A stretch of 54,514 nt of DNA, from positions 1 through 54,514 of the forward strand of contig JAGLMY010000112.1 of assembly GCA_023139775.1 (NCBI GenBank), in the 5' to 3' direction. Shown here piece by piece: positions 9,053-16,137 of this stretch. Positions within the stretch are counted from its first letter, which is position 1, and each line of letters starts with the position of its first letter. The notes beneath the pieces are model-generated. The model was not told the origin of the DNA and searched no databases. It saw only the letters and a list, made by a program, of their open reading frames with translations. Made by a program: the position numbers and the translations under genes. Source of the DNA: a bacterium. Its GTDB lineage: Bacteria; Oederibacteriota; JAAXVQ01; JAUVAV01.

Positions 9053-9121
9053 AGTAGGGGCGCAGTCAGCCTGGAAGGCATCCTAACTTTTCAATAATCC
9101 TTCCAGTCAGGGAGTGCGCCC
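9053..9121. repeat. Decayed long palindrome between GH65 and GNAT genes
   Basis: An imperfect inverted repeat starts GTAGGGGCGCA and ends TGCGCCC, with inner arms CCTGGAAGG (about 9070-9078) and CCTTCCAG (about 9099-9106). It has the same GTAGGGGC edge as the better preserved elements elsewhere and probably is an old copy. It may also end GH65 transcription. Confidence 0.5.
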
Positions 9122-9179
9122 GTGTATAAAAAGTGGTTATTCCATATATTGAGTGAAATACTTTGAGGGGGCAGGAGCA

Positions 9180-9674
9180 GTGGCTGAACAGACTTCGCTT
9201 ATTCTAGATCCATTACGAGTCAATACCTTGTCAGAGTTTACCCGGTTGATGAAGAGGTTTTTCGAGGAGCTCAATATAGTGCCTGAATTCCACCGGTATG
9301 ACCAAGATATAGCTGCACCCATGGTCACGTACGCGCCACCCCGGGCCGGCCTCTGGTTTGCGCGCGTACAGAAGGGTCAACCGGCCGTGGGTTTGGCTGG
9401 CGTCCGCTCTTTGGCCAATAGGACCTGTGAGTTGAAGCGGTTTTATGTGGTTCCTGAAGAGCGTCATAAAGGGTATGGTCAGTTTCTTTTAAATCAGGCC
9501 ATGGGTTTTGCCCGTCAGAACGAGTACTTTGAAATACTGCTCTCTGTTCGTCCGGAACTCAAAGATGCGCTCTCTTTGTATCAACGCAATGGATTCACAC
9601 CCTGCGCGTGCTACAATGAGGATCGCCGGGCTGGGATCTTTTTTTCCTACAAATTCTCCAATGAAGTGAAATAA
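9180..9674 (+). CDS. GNAT-family N-acetyltransferase
   Basis: This protein of about 164 residues carries a GNAT core with the acetyl-CoA motif A FYVVPEERHKGYGQFLL, followed by the typical late strand and helix ALSLYQRNGFTPC. The substrate is unknown. The GTG at 9180 is preferred over one at 9153, because GAGGGGG at 9165-9171 is well placed for 9180 and the intervening residues are not family-like. The TAA stop is followed at the very next base by a perfect GTAGGGGC palindrome. The next gene converges on it from the other strand. Confidence 0.8.
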   Translation: MAEQTSLILDPLRVNTLSEFTRLMKRFFEELNIVPEFHRYDQDIAAPMVTYAPPRAGLWFARVQKGQPAVGLAGVRSLANRTCELKRFYVVPEERHKGYGQFLLNQAMGFARQNEYFEILLSVRPELKDALSLYQRNGFTPCACYNEDRRAGIFFSYKFSNEVK

Positions 9675-9727
9675 GTAGGGGCACGGCATCCGACTTCGCT
9701 AAACGAAGTCGGATGCCGTGCCCCTAC
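9675..9727. repeat. Perfect 24-bp-arm palindrome (GTAGGGGC family) between convergent genes
   Basis: The arm GTAGGGGCACGGCATCCGAC continues to 9698, the loop is CTAAA (9699-9703), and the exact reverse complement fills 9704-9727. It starts on the base after the GNAT stop codon and lies between two convergent genes, so its RNA hairpin may act as a bidirectional terminator. The perfection of both arms suggests recent arrival or constraint. Confidence 0.9.
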
Positions 9728-9748
9728 GGTTGATCGTTGCTCTGGCGT

Positions 9749-9771
9749 GCGGGTCTGGGACCCGCCCCTAC
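9749..9771. repeat. Partial GTAGGG-family palindrome
   Basis: A GCGGGTC-TGG-GACCCGC hairpin (9749-9765) is followed by the CCCTAC right end (to 9771), but the matching GTAGGG left end is missing. It sits four bases from the glnB stop and appears to be a truncated copy. Confidence 0.5.
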
Positions 9772-9774
9772 AGG

Positions 9775-10116
9775 TTAACCGATTGCGTCTGTTCCGCTTT
9801 CTCCGGTGCGGACCCGGATGCATTGTGGCAAATCCAGTACGAAGATTTTCCCGTCCCCGATAGTTCCGGTCCGGGCGCCTCGTACAATGGCATCTACAGT
9901 GGGTTGCACGAACTCTTCATTCACCGCGATCTCGATTTTTGTTTTCGGCAGTAGATTGACTTCTACCACTTGACCGCGGAAGCTCTCGGTATACCCCTTT
10001 TGCTGACCGCAGCCTTTGACCTGCGAGACACTCATCTTATGCACACCAGCTTTAAAAAGCTCTTTTTTAACTGTCTCAAATTGTTCAGGCTGAATAAAAG
10101 CCTCGATTTTTTTCAT
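9775..10116 (-). CDS. glnB: P-II family nitrogen regulatory protein lacking the T-loop modification sites
   Basis: This 113-residue protein is colinear with GlnB/GlnK. It has the ferredoxin-like core (MKKIEAFIQPEQFETVKKEL), the T-loop, the B-loop TGTIGDGKIFV and the C-loop RVRTGE, so ATP/ADP and 2-oxoglutarate sensing looks intact. At the T-loop, where E. coli GlnB reads ELYRGAEYMVDFLPK, this protein reads SFRGQVVEVNLLPK. Residue 46 is Phe, 49 is Gln and 51 is Val, so neither the uridylylation Tyr51 nor the cyanobacterial Ser49 is present. AGGAGG precedes the ATG. It is the second gene after amtB on the minus strand, so AmtB is its likely partner. The amtB-glnB order is the reverse of the usual glnK-amtB. 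Confidence 0.93.
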   Translation of the reverse strand: MKKIEAFIQPEQFETVKKELFKAGVHKMSVSQVKGCGQQKGYTESFRGQVVEVNLLPKTKIEIAVNEEFVQPTVDAIVRGARTGTIGDGKIFVLDLPQCIRVRTGESGTDAIG

Positions 10117-10137
10117 GGGGATTCCTCCTTCGTTGAT

Positions 10138-10165
10138 GTAGGGGCGACCGGCTGGTCGCCCCTAC
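10138..10165. repeat. GTAGGGGCGACC palindrome inside the amtB-glnB operon
   Basis: GTAGGGGCGACC (10138-10149) and its exact reverse complement (10154-10165) enclose the loop GGCT. It lies in the 56-base gap between amtB and glnB. In the mRNA it would form a strong hairpin that could reduce glnB expression relative to amtB or protect the upstream message. Confidence 0.85.
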
Positions 10166-10172
10166 GATTGTT

Positions 10173-11495
10173 TTACATATTGTGGTAACCTGCTTCACCA
10201 TGCTGGGTAAGATCCAGTCCAACCACTTCTTCGTGTTCCGGTATCCGGAGTCCCATGGTTTTATCCAGTATTTTGATAATAATAAAGGTCACCAGCATGC
10301 TATAAGCTGCTGTGGCAATGACTGCAATAAACTGGATCCACAGCTGGCCTGGATTGCCGTAAAAAAGACCATTGGCACCGCCGGCATTAATGGCTGTGCT
10401 GGCAAACAATCCGGTAGCGAGAGCGCCCCAGGTTCCGCCGACGCCATGAACACCAAACGCATCAAGCGAATCGTCATATCCAAGTTTGTTTTTCAATTGA
10501 ATAGCAGCAAAACAAATGGGGGATACCAGCGCACCAATAATAATCGCAGCCATAGGACCAACAAAACCAGCAGCAGGTGTAATGGCGACCAAGCCGGCCA
10601 CAGCACCGGAAGCAGCACCTAAGGCAGTTGGTTTGCCACGTAGTTTCCATTCCAGCAACATCCAGGAAACCAAACCTGCGGCAGCTGAAATATTCGTAAC
10701 CACAAAAGCAGATACAGCCAAACCGTTGGCAGCCAAAGCTGAACCGGCATTGAAACCAAACCAGCCAAACCAAAGAAGTGCAGTACCCATAAGAACCATG
10801 GTTAGATTATGCGGTAAAAGTGAAGCTGAACCAAATCCACGCCGCTTCCCTAAAACCAAGGTGACAACGAGAGCTGAAGTGCCTGAAGCAATATGGACAA
10901 CAGTTCCACCGGCAAAATCGAGAGCACCCAAATCTCCGAGCCATCCACCACCCCAAACCCAATGGGCTATTGGATCATAAACAAAGGTTGCCCATAACAC
11001 GACAAATACCGTAAAAGTAGAGAATTTGATTCTTTCTGCCAGGGAACCTGCAATCAAAGCAGGTGTGATAATAGCAAACATAGCTTGGAAGATCATAAAG
11101 GCAAGGTGCGGAATAGTGGGTGCGACTTCGGCAGGAGCTTGCCCAACGCCATTAAGCCCTAAATAGTTTAAGCCTCCAATAAAGTTTCCAATATCTGTGC
11201 CAAAGGCTAAACTGTATCCCCATAATGTCCATTGCAAACTAATAATAGCGAGTACTGCAAAAGATTGCATTATCGTACCAAGCACATTCTTCGTACGGAC
11301 CATACCACCGTAGAAAAGGCCTAAGCCCGGAGTCATCAGCATGACAAAGGCAGCTGAGACCATAATAAAAGTGGTATCACCAGCGCATAACTGCAATCCT
11401 TCGGCAGCTTTGGCAATCGAAGGAATACCGAGTATTAATAAGGCACAAATTTTGAGTCCCCATTTTCTGAACCAATAACCCAATTTTGATTTCAT
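10173..11495 (-). CDS. amtB: Ammonium transporter, Amt family
   Basis: The 440-residue membrane channel is colinear with AmtB. It has an N-terminal signal-like segment and then about eleven spans. Family motifs include GLGLFYGGMVRTKN, ALLWFGWFGFNAGSA and the pore histidine segment AFGVHGVGGTWGALATGLFA. It conducts ammonia or ammonium into the cell when nitrogen is scarce and is normally blocked by P-II binding. An AAAGGAAAA ribosome site lies about 10 bases before the ATG. A -24/-12 sigma-54 promoter lies about 90 bases upstream on the same strand. glnB follows 56 bases downstream. Confidence 0.95.
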   Translation of the reverse strand: MKSKLGYWFRKWGLKICALLILGIPSIAKAAEGLQLCAGDTTFIMVSAAFVMLMTPGLGLFYGGMVRTKNVLGTIMQSFAVLAIISLQWTLWGYSLAFGTDIGNFIGGLNYLGLNGVGQAPAEVAPTIPHLAFMIFQAMFAIITPALIAGSLAERIKFSTFTVFVVLWATFVYDPIAHWVWGGGWLGDLGALDFAGGTVVHIASGTSALVVTLVLGKRRGFGSASLLPHNLTMVLMGTALLWFGWFGFNAGSALAANGLAVSAFVVTNISAAAGLVSWMLLEWKLRGKPTALGAASGAVAGLVAITPAAGFVGPMAAIIIGALVSPICFAAIQLKNKLGYDDSLDAFGVHGVGGTWGALATGLFASTAINAGGANGLFYGNPGQLWIQFIAVIATAAYSMLVTFIIIKILDKTMGLRIPEHEEVVGLDLTQHGEAGYHNM

Positions 11496-11580
11496 TGAAA
11501 ATTTTCCTTTCGAAAATTACTTAGCGGGAAAGTATATCAAGGCTGGCAATGTCTTGGTGATGTCCCCTATAAATATATAA

Positions 11581-11596
11581 AGCAATAAAGATGCCA
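11581..11596 (-). promoter_or_regulatory. Sigma-54 (-24/-12) promoter of amtB-glnB
   Basis: On the minus strand, 11596 to 11581 reads TGGCATCTTTATTGCT. This is TGGCA(C/T) at -24 and TTGC(A/T) at -12, with exact spacing to the consensus (seven bases, four bases, five bases). Transcription would start about 75 bases before the amtB ATG. An activator gene of the right type begins about 370 bases away. Confidence 0.85.
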
Positions 11597-11693
11597 AAAA
11601 TGAAAATGAAACATTTTATATGTTTAGTCATGCAAGAGATGATATTGAAGATACTAGTATAGGTAATAAAATTAGTCTGATATTTAATTTTCA

Positions 11694-11721
11694 GTAGAGA
11701 CGCGCGATCGTGCGTCTCTAC
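11694..11721. repeat. GTAGAGACG-type palindrome upstream of amtB
   Basis: GTAGAGACGCGCGA (11694-11707) and TCGTGCGTCTCTAC (11708-11721) are reverse complements with one mismatch. It belongs to the same family as the element at the end of glnE (22500-22526). Confidence 0.85.
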
Positions 11722-11777
11722 CCGGAAGGGAGACTGCAGGATGGAAGCAGGTGAAAATAATTTAACAAAAACGTAAT

Positions 11778-11814
11778 ATTTGTTTACACAAATACAAAAA
11801 TGTTGTATATACAC
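11778..11814. promoter_or_regulatory. Candidate activator (UAS) sites for the amtB sigma-54 promoter
   Basis: Two dyads lie here: ATTTGT-TTAC-ACAAAT (11778-11793), and an overlapping run AATACAAAAATGTTGTATATACAC (two dyads, each under 20 bases) to about 11814. The string ATACAAAAATGT (11792-11803) recurs exactly upstream of glnA. Distance to the -24 box is about 200 bases, suitable for a looping activator. The identity of the bound protein is inference. Confidence 0.45.
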
Positions 11815-11855
11815 ATCCGACATAAAATACCTCTCATTCAATAGACGCAAGGAAT

Positions 11856-11908
11856 CCCCGGACTTTAGTCCGGGGTTACCGCATTCCCTCTACCCTTTAG
11901 GGAGAGGG
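11856..11908. repeat. Two further short palindromes upstream of the sigma-54 activator gene
   Basis: CCCCGGAC-TTTA-GTCCGGGG (11856-11875) is a perfect 8-bp hairpin. CCCTCT-ACCCTTTAGGG-AGAGGG (11886-11908) is a second inverted repeat followed by GGTGAGGG. Both differ from the GTAGGG family. The 470-base space between amtB and the activator gene therefore holds the amtB promoter, candidate activator sites and three unrelated palindromes, but no credible gene. Confidence 0.6.
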
Positions 11909-11965
11909 ATAAAGGGTGAGGGTTCGGGGATGATTTATTTCCGGATTACATAAAAGGTGAGTGCC

Positions 11966-13504
11966 ATGGCAAAAACCATACATGAAGAACAAATTGAAAT
12001 TCTCCAATCCACATCCAAGATTATGGTGGAAACCTCGGATTTAGCCGGCATGCTACGTGCGATTCTGAAAATGCTCTCCGAAAAACTCAAATTGGATCGG
12101 GGAACCATTACTTTATTGGATGAGCGTACCGGCTTATTGTCTATTTCCGTGGCTCATGGATTAAGCAAAAAAGCGCAGGAGATGGGACAGTACCGGGTTG
12201 GTGAGGGAATTACCGGTAAGGTGGTGCAATCCGGACGTTCGGTGGTGATTCCGGATATTCGCAAGGACTCGCGTTTCTTGGACAAAACCGGCGCCCGTTC
12301 TTCTTTAGGGGATCGTCACATTGCATTTATTTGTGTTCCTATTAAAATTGAAGGCAAAAGCATTGGTGCGCTCAGTGTAGATAAAGATATAGCTGCGGGA
12401 CATCAATTGGAAGAAGATTTGGCCTTCTTAAAAATAATGGTACCTATGATCGCGCAAGCGGTAAAATTGAGCCGGCGTTTGGAAAAAGACCGCCAGTCTT
12501 TACAGGCTGAAAATACTCGTCTCAAGCAGGATTTGAAAGAAAAATTTGAGATCACTAATATGGTAGGCAAGTCCAATGCCATGCAGGAAGTCTATGCCAT
12601 GATAGAGCAAGTGGCGGAAAGTAATGCAACAGTGCTGATTCGTGGTGAGAGCGGAACCGGCAAAGAATTGGTAGCGCATGCTATTCATTACAACAGTTCT
12701 CGGGCACATAAACCTTTTGTTAAAGTAAACTGCAATGCTTTCCCGGAAACGCTGCTGGAGAGCGAACTGTTCGGGTATGAAAAAGGCGCTTTTACCGGTG
12801 CGGTGGAACGAAAAGTAGGACGCTTTGAATGGGCCCAGGGAGGAACATTATTTTTGGATGAGATTGGTGATTTTCCCATGAGTCTGCAGGTGAAATTGCT
12901 GCGCGTGCTGCAGACCCGGGAGTTTGAGCGTCTGGGTGGGCGTGAGACCATTAAAGCCAATGTTCGAATGATTGTAGCAACCAATAAAAATCTGGAAGTG
13001 GCTATAGAGAAACAGACGTTTCGGGAGGATCTGTATTACCGGATTAATGTATTTCCCATATTTATGCCGCTCTTACGCGAACGTAAAGACGATATTATGT
13101 TGTTGGCGGATTATTTTCTGGAGAAGTTCTCCCAAGAGAACAAGAAAGCCATTCAGCGTATTTCTACACCAGCCATTGAGATGCTGACCAGTTATCACTG
13201 GCCTGGCAATATTCGCGAGTTGGAGAATTGTATAGAACGCGGCGTGCTGCTCTGCAATGAGGGGGTTATTCGTTCTGAGCACTTGCCGCCTTCTTTGCAG
13301 ATGGTGGATACAGATATCACACCCCAGACCGGAATCTTTCTGGAGATTATGGAGAGCAAGGAAAAGGAGCTCTTGGTGGATGCGCTGAAAAAAAGCCGCG
13401 GCCGCCAGAAAAAAGCCGCGGAGTTTCTGGGTCTCTCAGAGCGGATTTTCAATTATAAGATTAAAAAGCATGGGATTTATCCCAGAGAGCATAAAAGTAA
13501 ATAG
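11966..13504 (+). CDS. Sigma-54-dependent transcriptional activator (GAF-AAA+-HTH, NifA-like architecture)
   Basis: The 512-residue protein has an N-terminal GAF domain (about 15-165), then the AAA+ domain with Walker A GESGTGKE (from Gly227), the sigma-54 contact loop GAFTGA (274-279), the Walker B segment [11 protein letters not shown] and the arginine-finger region. A C-terminal Fis-type helix-turn-helix ([20 protein letters not shown]) ends it. There is no receiver domain, so it is organised like NifA or FhlA rather than NtrC and would respond through its GAF domain. The ATG at 11966 is preferred over the GTG at 11957, because AGGTGA at 11955-11960 serves it. It lies between two sigma-54 promoters, for amtB-glnB and glnA, and is the obvious candidate regulator of both. 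Confidence 0.9.
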   Translation: MAKTIHEEQIEILQSTSKIMVETSDLAGMLRAILKMLSEKLKLDRGTITLLDERTGLLSISVAHGLSKKAQEMGQYRVGEGITGKVVQSGRSVVIPDIRKDSRFLDKTGARSSLGDRHIAFICVPIKIEGKSIGALSVDKDIAAGHQLEEDLAFLKIMVPMIAQAVKLSRRLEKDRQSLQAENTRLKQDLKEKFEITNMVGKSNAMQEVYAMIEQVAESNATVLIRGESGTGKELVAHAIHYNSSRAHKPFVKVNCNAFPETLLESELFGYEKGAFTGAVERKVGRFEWAQGGTLFLDEIGDFPMSLQVKLLRVLQTREFERLGGRETIKANVRMIVATNKNLEVAIEKQTFREDLYYRINVFPIFMPLLRERKDDIMLLADYFLEKFSQENKKAIQRISTPAIEMLTSYHWPGNIRELENCIERGVLLCNEGVIRSEHLPPSLQMVDTDITPQTGIFLEIMESKEKELLVDALKKSRGRQKKAAEFLGLSERIFNYKIKKHGIYPREHKSK

Positions 13505-13535
13505 TATTACAAAAAAGCAATTAGTACCTATTAAA

Positions 13536-13552
13536 GTATACAAAAATGTAAC
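13536..13552. promoter_or_regulatory. Candidate activator (UAS) site upstream of glnA
   Basis: GTATACAAAAATGTAAC is an imperfect dyad (TACA-AAAA-TGTA core) about 100 bases upstream of the glnA -24 box. Its core ATACAAAAATGT is identical to one upstream of amtB. The distance is typical of sigma-54 enhancer sites. Confidence 0.45.
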
Positions 13553-13649
13553 AAAACGACATTAACTATTTTTACACTTTTTTACGGTGCTATTAATAAA
13601 ATACTTATTTTACAAGTAGATAATTGAGACTAGACGGTTTCTGAAAAAA

Positions 13650-13665
13650 TGGCATGGATGTTGCA
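13650..13665 (+). promoter_or_regulatory. Sigma-54 (-24/-12) promoter of glnA
   Basis: TGGCATGGATGTTGCA matches the consensus TGGCAYG-N4-TTGCW with exact spacing. The start site would be near 13677, giving an untranslated leader of about 80 bases before the glnA ATG at 13757. Confidence 0.88.
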
Positions 13666-13756
13666 GTATATCGGGATAACACCAAAAGCTCTTACCAAAG
13701 CATTGGAAAAAATGTGAAAGTAATGGTACTACGAAATTAACCTTAGGGGGTTTGTT

Positions 13757-15181
13757 ATGAGTGAGATCAAAACAGCCAAAGATGTACTGGAATTAATTAA
13801 GCAAGAAAAGGTGGAGTTTGTTGATTTACGTTTTATGGATTTTCCAGGACTATGGCAACACTGCACATATCCGGCATCTGAAGTGGATGAGGATGTTTTT
13901 GAAAAGGGAAAAGGCTTTGATGGTTCCAGTATTCGCGGCTGGCAGGTTATTAATGAGTCGGATATGCTGATTAAGCCTGTTCCTGAATCAGCCTTCATTG
14001 ATCCTTTTATGAAACATAAAACATTGATTATGATCTGTAATATCTGTGATCCCATTACGGGTGAAGATTATACCCGTGATCCGCGGCACGTAGCGCAAAA
14101 GGCGGTGAACTATATTAAGTCATTGGGAATCGCGGATCAGATTTTCTTCGGACCGGAACCTGAGTTTTTTGTTTTTGATGACATTCGTTTTGATCAGAAT
14201 GCGCATGAAGGGTACTACCATATTGATTCAGTGGAAGGCAAATGGAATACCGGTCGCGTAGAAGATCCGAATTTGGGTTATAAAATTCGTCATAAAGAAG
14301 GGTATTTCCCGGTGCCTCCGATGGATACGCTTATGGATTTGCGCAGCGAAATGGCAATCAATCTCGGGAAAGTCGGTATTGATGTGGAACTGCATCACCA
14401 CGAAGTGGCTTCAGGCGGACAATGTGAAATCGGCACCAAATTCAGCCCGTTGGTTCAAATGGCGGATAATCTGTTAAAGTTTAAATACATTGTTAAAAAT
14501 ACTGCCCGTCAGAGTAACAAGACAGTAACCTTTATGCCAAAACCGCTTTTTAGTGATAACGGCAGCGGCATGCACTGCCATTTCTCATTGTGGAAAGACG
14601 GCAAAAACCTGTTTGCGGGTGATGGGTATGCCGGATTGTCAGAAGATGCACTGTACGCCATTGGGGGTATTCTCAAACATGCGCCTGCGGTTTTGGGATT
14701 CACCAACCCGACTACCAATTCCTATAAACGTCTGGTGCCTGGTTTTGAAGCTCCTGTGAATTTGGCGTATTCCAGCCGGAATCGCAGCGCGGCCGTGCGT
14801 ATCCCAATGTACAGCACTTCGCCCAAAGCCAAGCGTATTGAGTTTCGTTGCCCGGATCCGAGCTGCAATCCGTATCTGGCCTTTGCTGCCATTGCCATGG
14901 CTGCAGTGGATGGTATTCAGAACAAGATTCATCCTGGTGATCCGCTGGACAAGAACATCTATGATTTGCCGGCAGAGGAAGCTGCCCAAGTATCCAAAAC
15001 ACCGGGTTCTTTGCGCGCTGCTTTGAACGCGTTGGCATCAGACCATGCTTTCTTGACCAAGGGCGATGTTTTTACGCAGGATGTGGTGGATACCTGGATC
15101 GATTATAAGATGGAGAACGAGGTGCAGGCTTTGGATCTGCGTCCGCATCCATGGGAATTCGCACTGTATTATGATATTTGA
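13757..15181 (+). CDS. glnA: Glutamine synthetase type I
   Basis: GlnA condenses glutamate and ammonia with ATP and is the main entry point for nitrogen. The 474-residue protein has the beta-grasp domain ([25 protein letters not shown]), the metal-ligand segment [12 protein letters not shown], the glutamate/ammonia site SGMHCHFS, and NRSAAVRIP. The adenylylation segment [12 protein letters not shown] has Tyr402 at the modified position. Its presence fits control by the glnE product encoded downstream. A GGGGG-type ribosome site lies before the ATG. The only visible promoter is the sigma-54 one at 13650-13665, so expression probably depends on the adjacent activator. A palindrome pair and a strong terminator follow. 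Confidence 0.96.
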   Translation: MSEIKTAKDVLELIKQEKVEFVDLRFMDFPGLWQHCTYPASEVDEDVFEKGKGFDGSSIRGWQVINESDMLIKPVPESAFIDPFMKHKTLIMICNICDPITGEDYTRDPRHVAQKAVNYIKSLGIADQIFFGPEPEFFVFDDIRFDQNAHEGYYHIDSVEGKWNTGRVEDPNLGYKIRHKEGYFPVPPMDTLMDLRSEMAINLGKVGIDVELHHHEVASGGQCEIGTKFSPLVQMADNLLKFKYIVKNTARQSNKTVTFMPKPLFSDNGSGMHCHFSLWKDGKNLFAGDGYAGLSEDALYAIGGILKHAPAVLGFTNPTTNSYKRLVPGFEAPVNLAYSSRNRSAAVRIPMYSTSPKAKRIEFRCPDPSCNPYLAFAAIAMAAVDGIQNKIHPGDPLDKNIYDLPAEEAAQVSKTPGSLRAALNALASDHAFLTKGDVFTQDVVDTWIDYKMENEVQALDLRPHPWEFALYYDI

Positions 15182-15188
15182 TTTGCAT

Positions 15189-15245
15189 GTAGGGAACGGT
15201 CCCCCATCGGAATGCATGTAGGGAACGGTCGCGACCGTTCCCTAC
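15189..15245. repeat. One full and one broken GTAGGGAACGGTC palindrome after glnA
   Basis: GTAGGGAACGGTCG and its exact reverse complement occupy 15218-15245. A partial copy (GTAGGGAACGGTCCC) lies at 15189-15203, and both copies are preceded by GCAT. The full element has the same 28-base sequence as the one at the end of carA (36304-36331). Confidence 0.9.
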
Positions 15246-15249
15246 GAAT

Positions 15250-15287
15250 AAAAAAGCCCCGCACCTTCTTGGTGCAGGGCTTTTTTT
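15250..15287 (+). terminator. Rho-independent terminator of glnA
   Basis: AAAAAAGCCCCGCACC pairs with GGTGCAGGGCTTTTTTT around the loop TTCTT, with one unpaired base per arm. The seven-T tail and A-rich lead make it usable in both directions. Confidence 0.92.
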
Positions 15288-15391
15288 GTATAATTATGCC
15301 TTGGCATGAAAAGAATGCTTGAATATTGGGTGAATAAGCCCGACAATGGCAGCGAAATGGTATGGATTACTTTGATTTGGCGGTGTACGCA

Positions 15392-16003
15392 ATGCGGCTA
15401 CTTATGCGTCTGTTTCTCTTTTCGCTTATGTTTTGGAGTGCCGGTTGCTCTGCACCCAAATCCATCCTGGAAATAAAGGATTTACCCTCTTTTCTCGATG
15501 TATCTTTGCACGGTATTGTGCTGCAGGATCCGGCAAGTGCGGAAAGCAAACTCACTGCGGATATTAAGATTATTGAGGAATACGGGCGCCGGCACGCCCA
15601 TTTTTATAATAAAGATCGGTATCAAATTATGACCTTGACCTATCATCCGGGAGATCCGGAAAACAGTTTTAGTGAATTTGCCGTGACCCGGGTAGATAAA
15701 CCCGGCATTGTGCTTATGAAGCAATTACCGGAGGTGGAACAATTTGTAACCGGCAAGGGAATTGCCGTTGGCATGAGCATTCACGCGGTAGTGGGAATTC
15801 TGGGGAAAACTGAAGATATGAAAGTGGAAGAGTATGCTGTTGATACACGTATAACCACATTAAATTACGCGTACGCGCAAGGATCATTTTTTAAAAGAAA
15901 TCAGTTGGAATATTATAGTGAGTATTCTTTTTTAAATGACCGCTTGAAATATTTTATGTTTGGGTTAAGGAAAAAGGATAAAGGACAAGAAAAATTACGT
16001 TGA
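15392..16003 (+). CDS. Hypothetical lipoprotein
   Basis: The function is not recognised. From the ATG at 15392 the protein begins MRLLMRLFLFSLMFWSAGCS, a short positive n-region, hydrophobic core and lipobox SAGC with the acylated Cys at residue 19. An in-frame ATG at 15362 exists but would add an acidic stretch before the signal, so the shorter start is preferred. No strong ribosome site supports either start. The mature part (about 185 residues) is mixed alpha/beta, with a segment (GKGIAVGMSIHAVVGILGK) that resembles the SmpA/BamE-type G...GM....V...LG pattern. A BamE-like small outer-membrane lipoprotein is possible but unproven. It stands alone between the glnA terminator and tex. Confidence 0.6.
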   Translation: MRLLMRLFLFSLMFWSAGCSAPKSILEIKDLPSFLDVSLHGIVLQDPASAESKLTADIKIIEEYGRRHAHFYNKDRYQIMTLTYHPGDPENSFSEFAVTRVDKPGIVLMKQLPEVEQFVTGKGIAVGMSIHAVVGILGKTEDMKVEEYAVDTRITTLNYAYAQGSFFKRNQLEYYSEYSFLNDRLKYFMFGLRKKDKGQEKLR

Positions 16004-16137
16004 GAAAGCGAAAACACTGATTATCAACTGTATGAGCGGTTCCGCGCCTGAAAAGAATGAACACGATCAATGATAAAAAAAGTTTGCTCGCCAAACAAGC
16101 GAAGGAAAAATAATTTCCAGAGGTGTAGTGAAGTCGT

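Noticed and set aside
9153-9179. Longer N-terminus for the GNAT gene from a GTG at 9153
   Set aside because: The purine-rich ribosome site lies inside this extension and fits the GTG at 9180 better.
10516-10980. Plus-strand 154-residue frame rich in Ala, Pro and Lys
   Set aside because: It is the antisense shadow of the amtB coding sequence, which has clear family motifs.
11550-11565. Possible sigma-54 box on the plus strand (TGGCAATGTCTTGGT-like) for the activator gene
   Set aside because: The -12 element lacks the required GC, and the spacing is off by comparison with the two good sites.
11521-11850. Minus-strand 109-residue reading frame upstream of amtB
   Set aside because: It runs through a palindrome and the sigma-54 promoter, has no ribosome site, and its composition is that of A/T-rich non-coding DNA.
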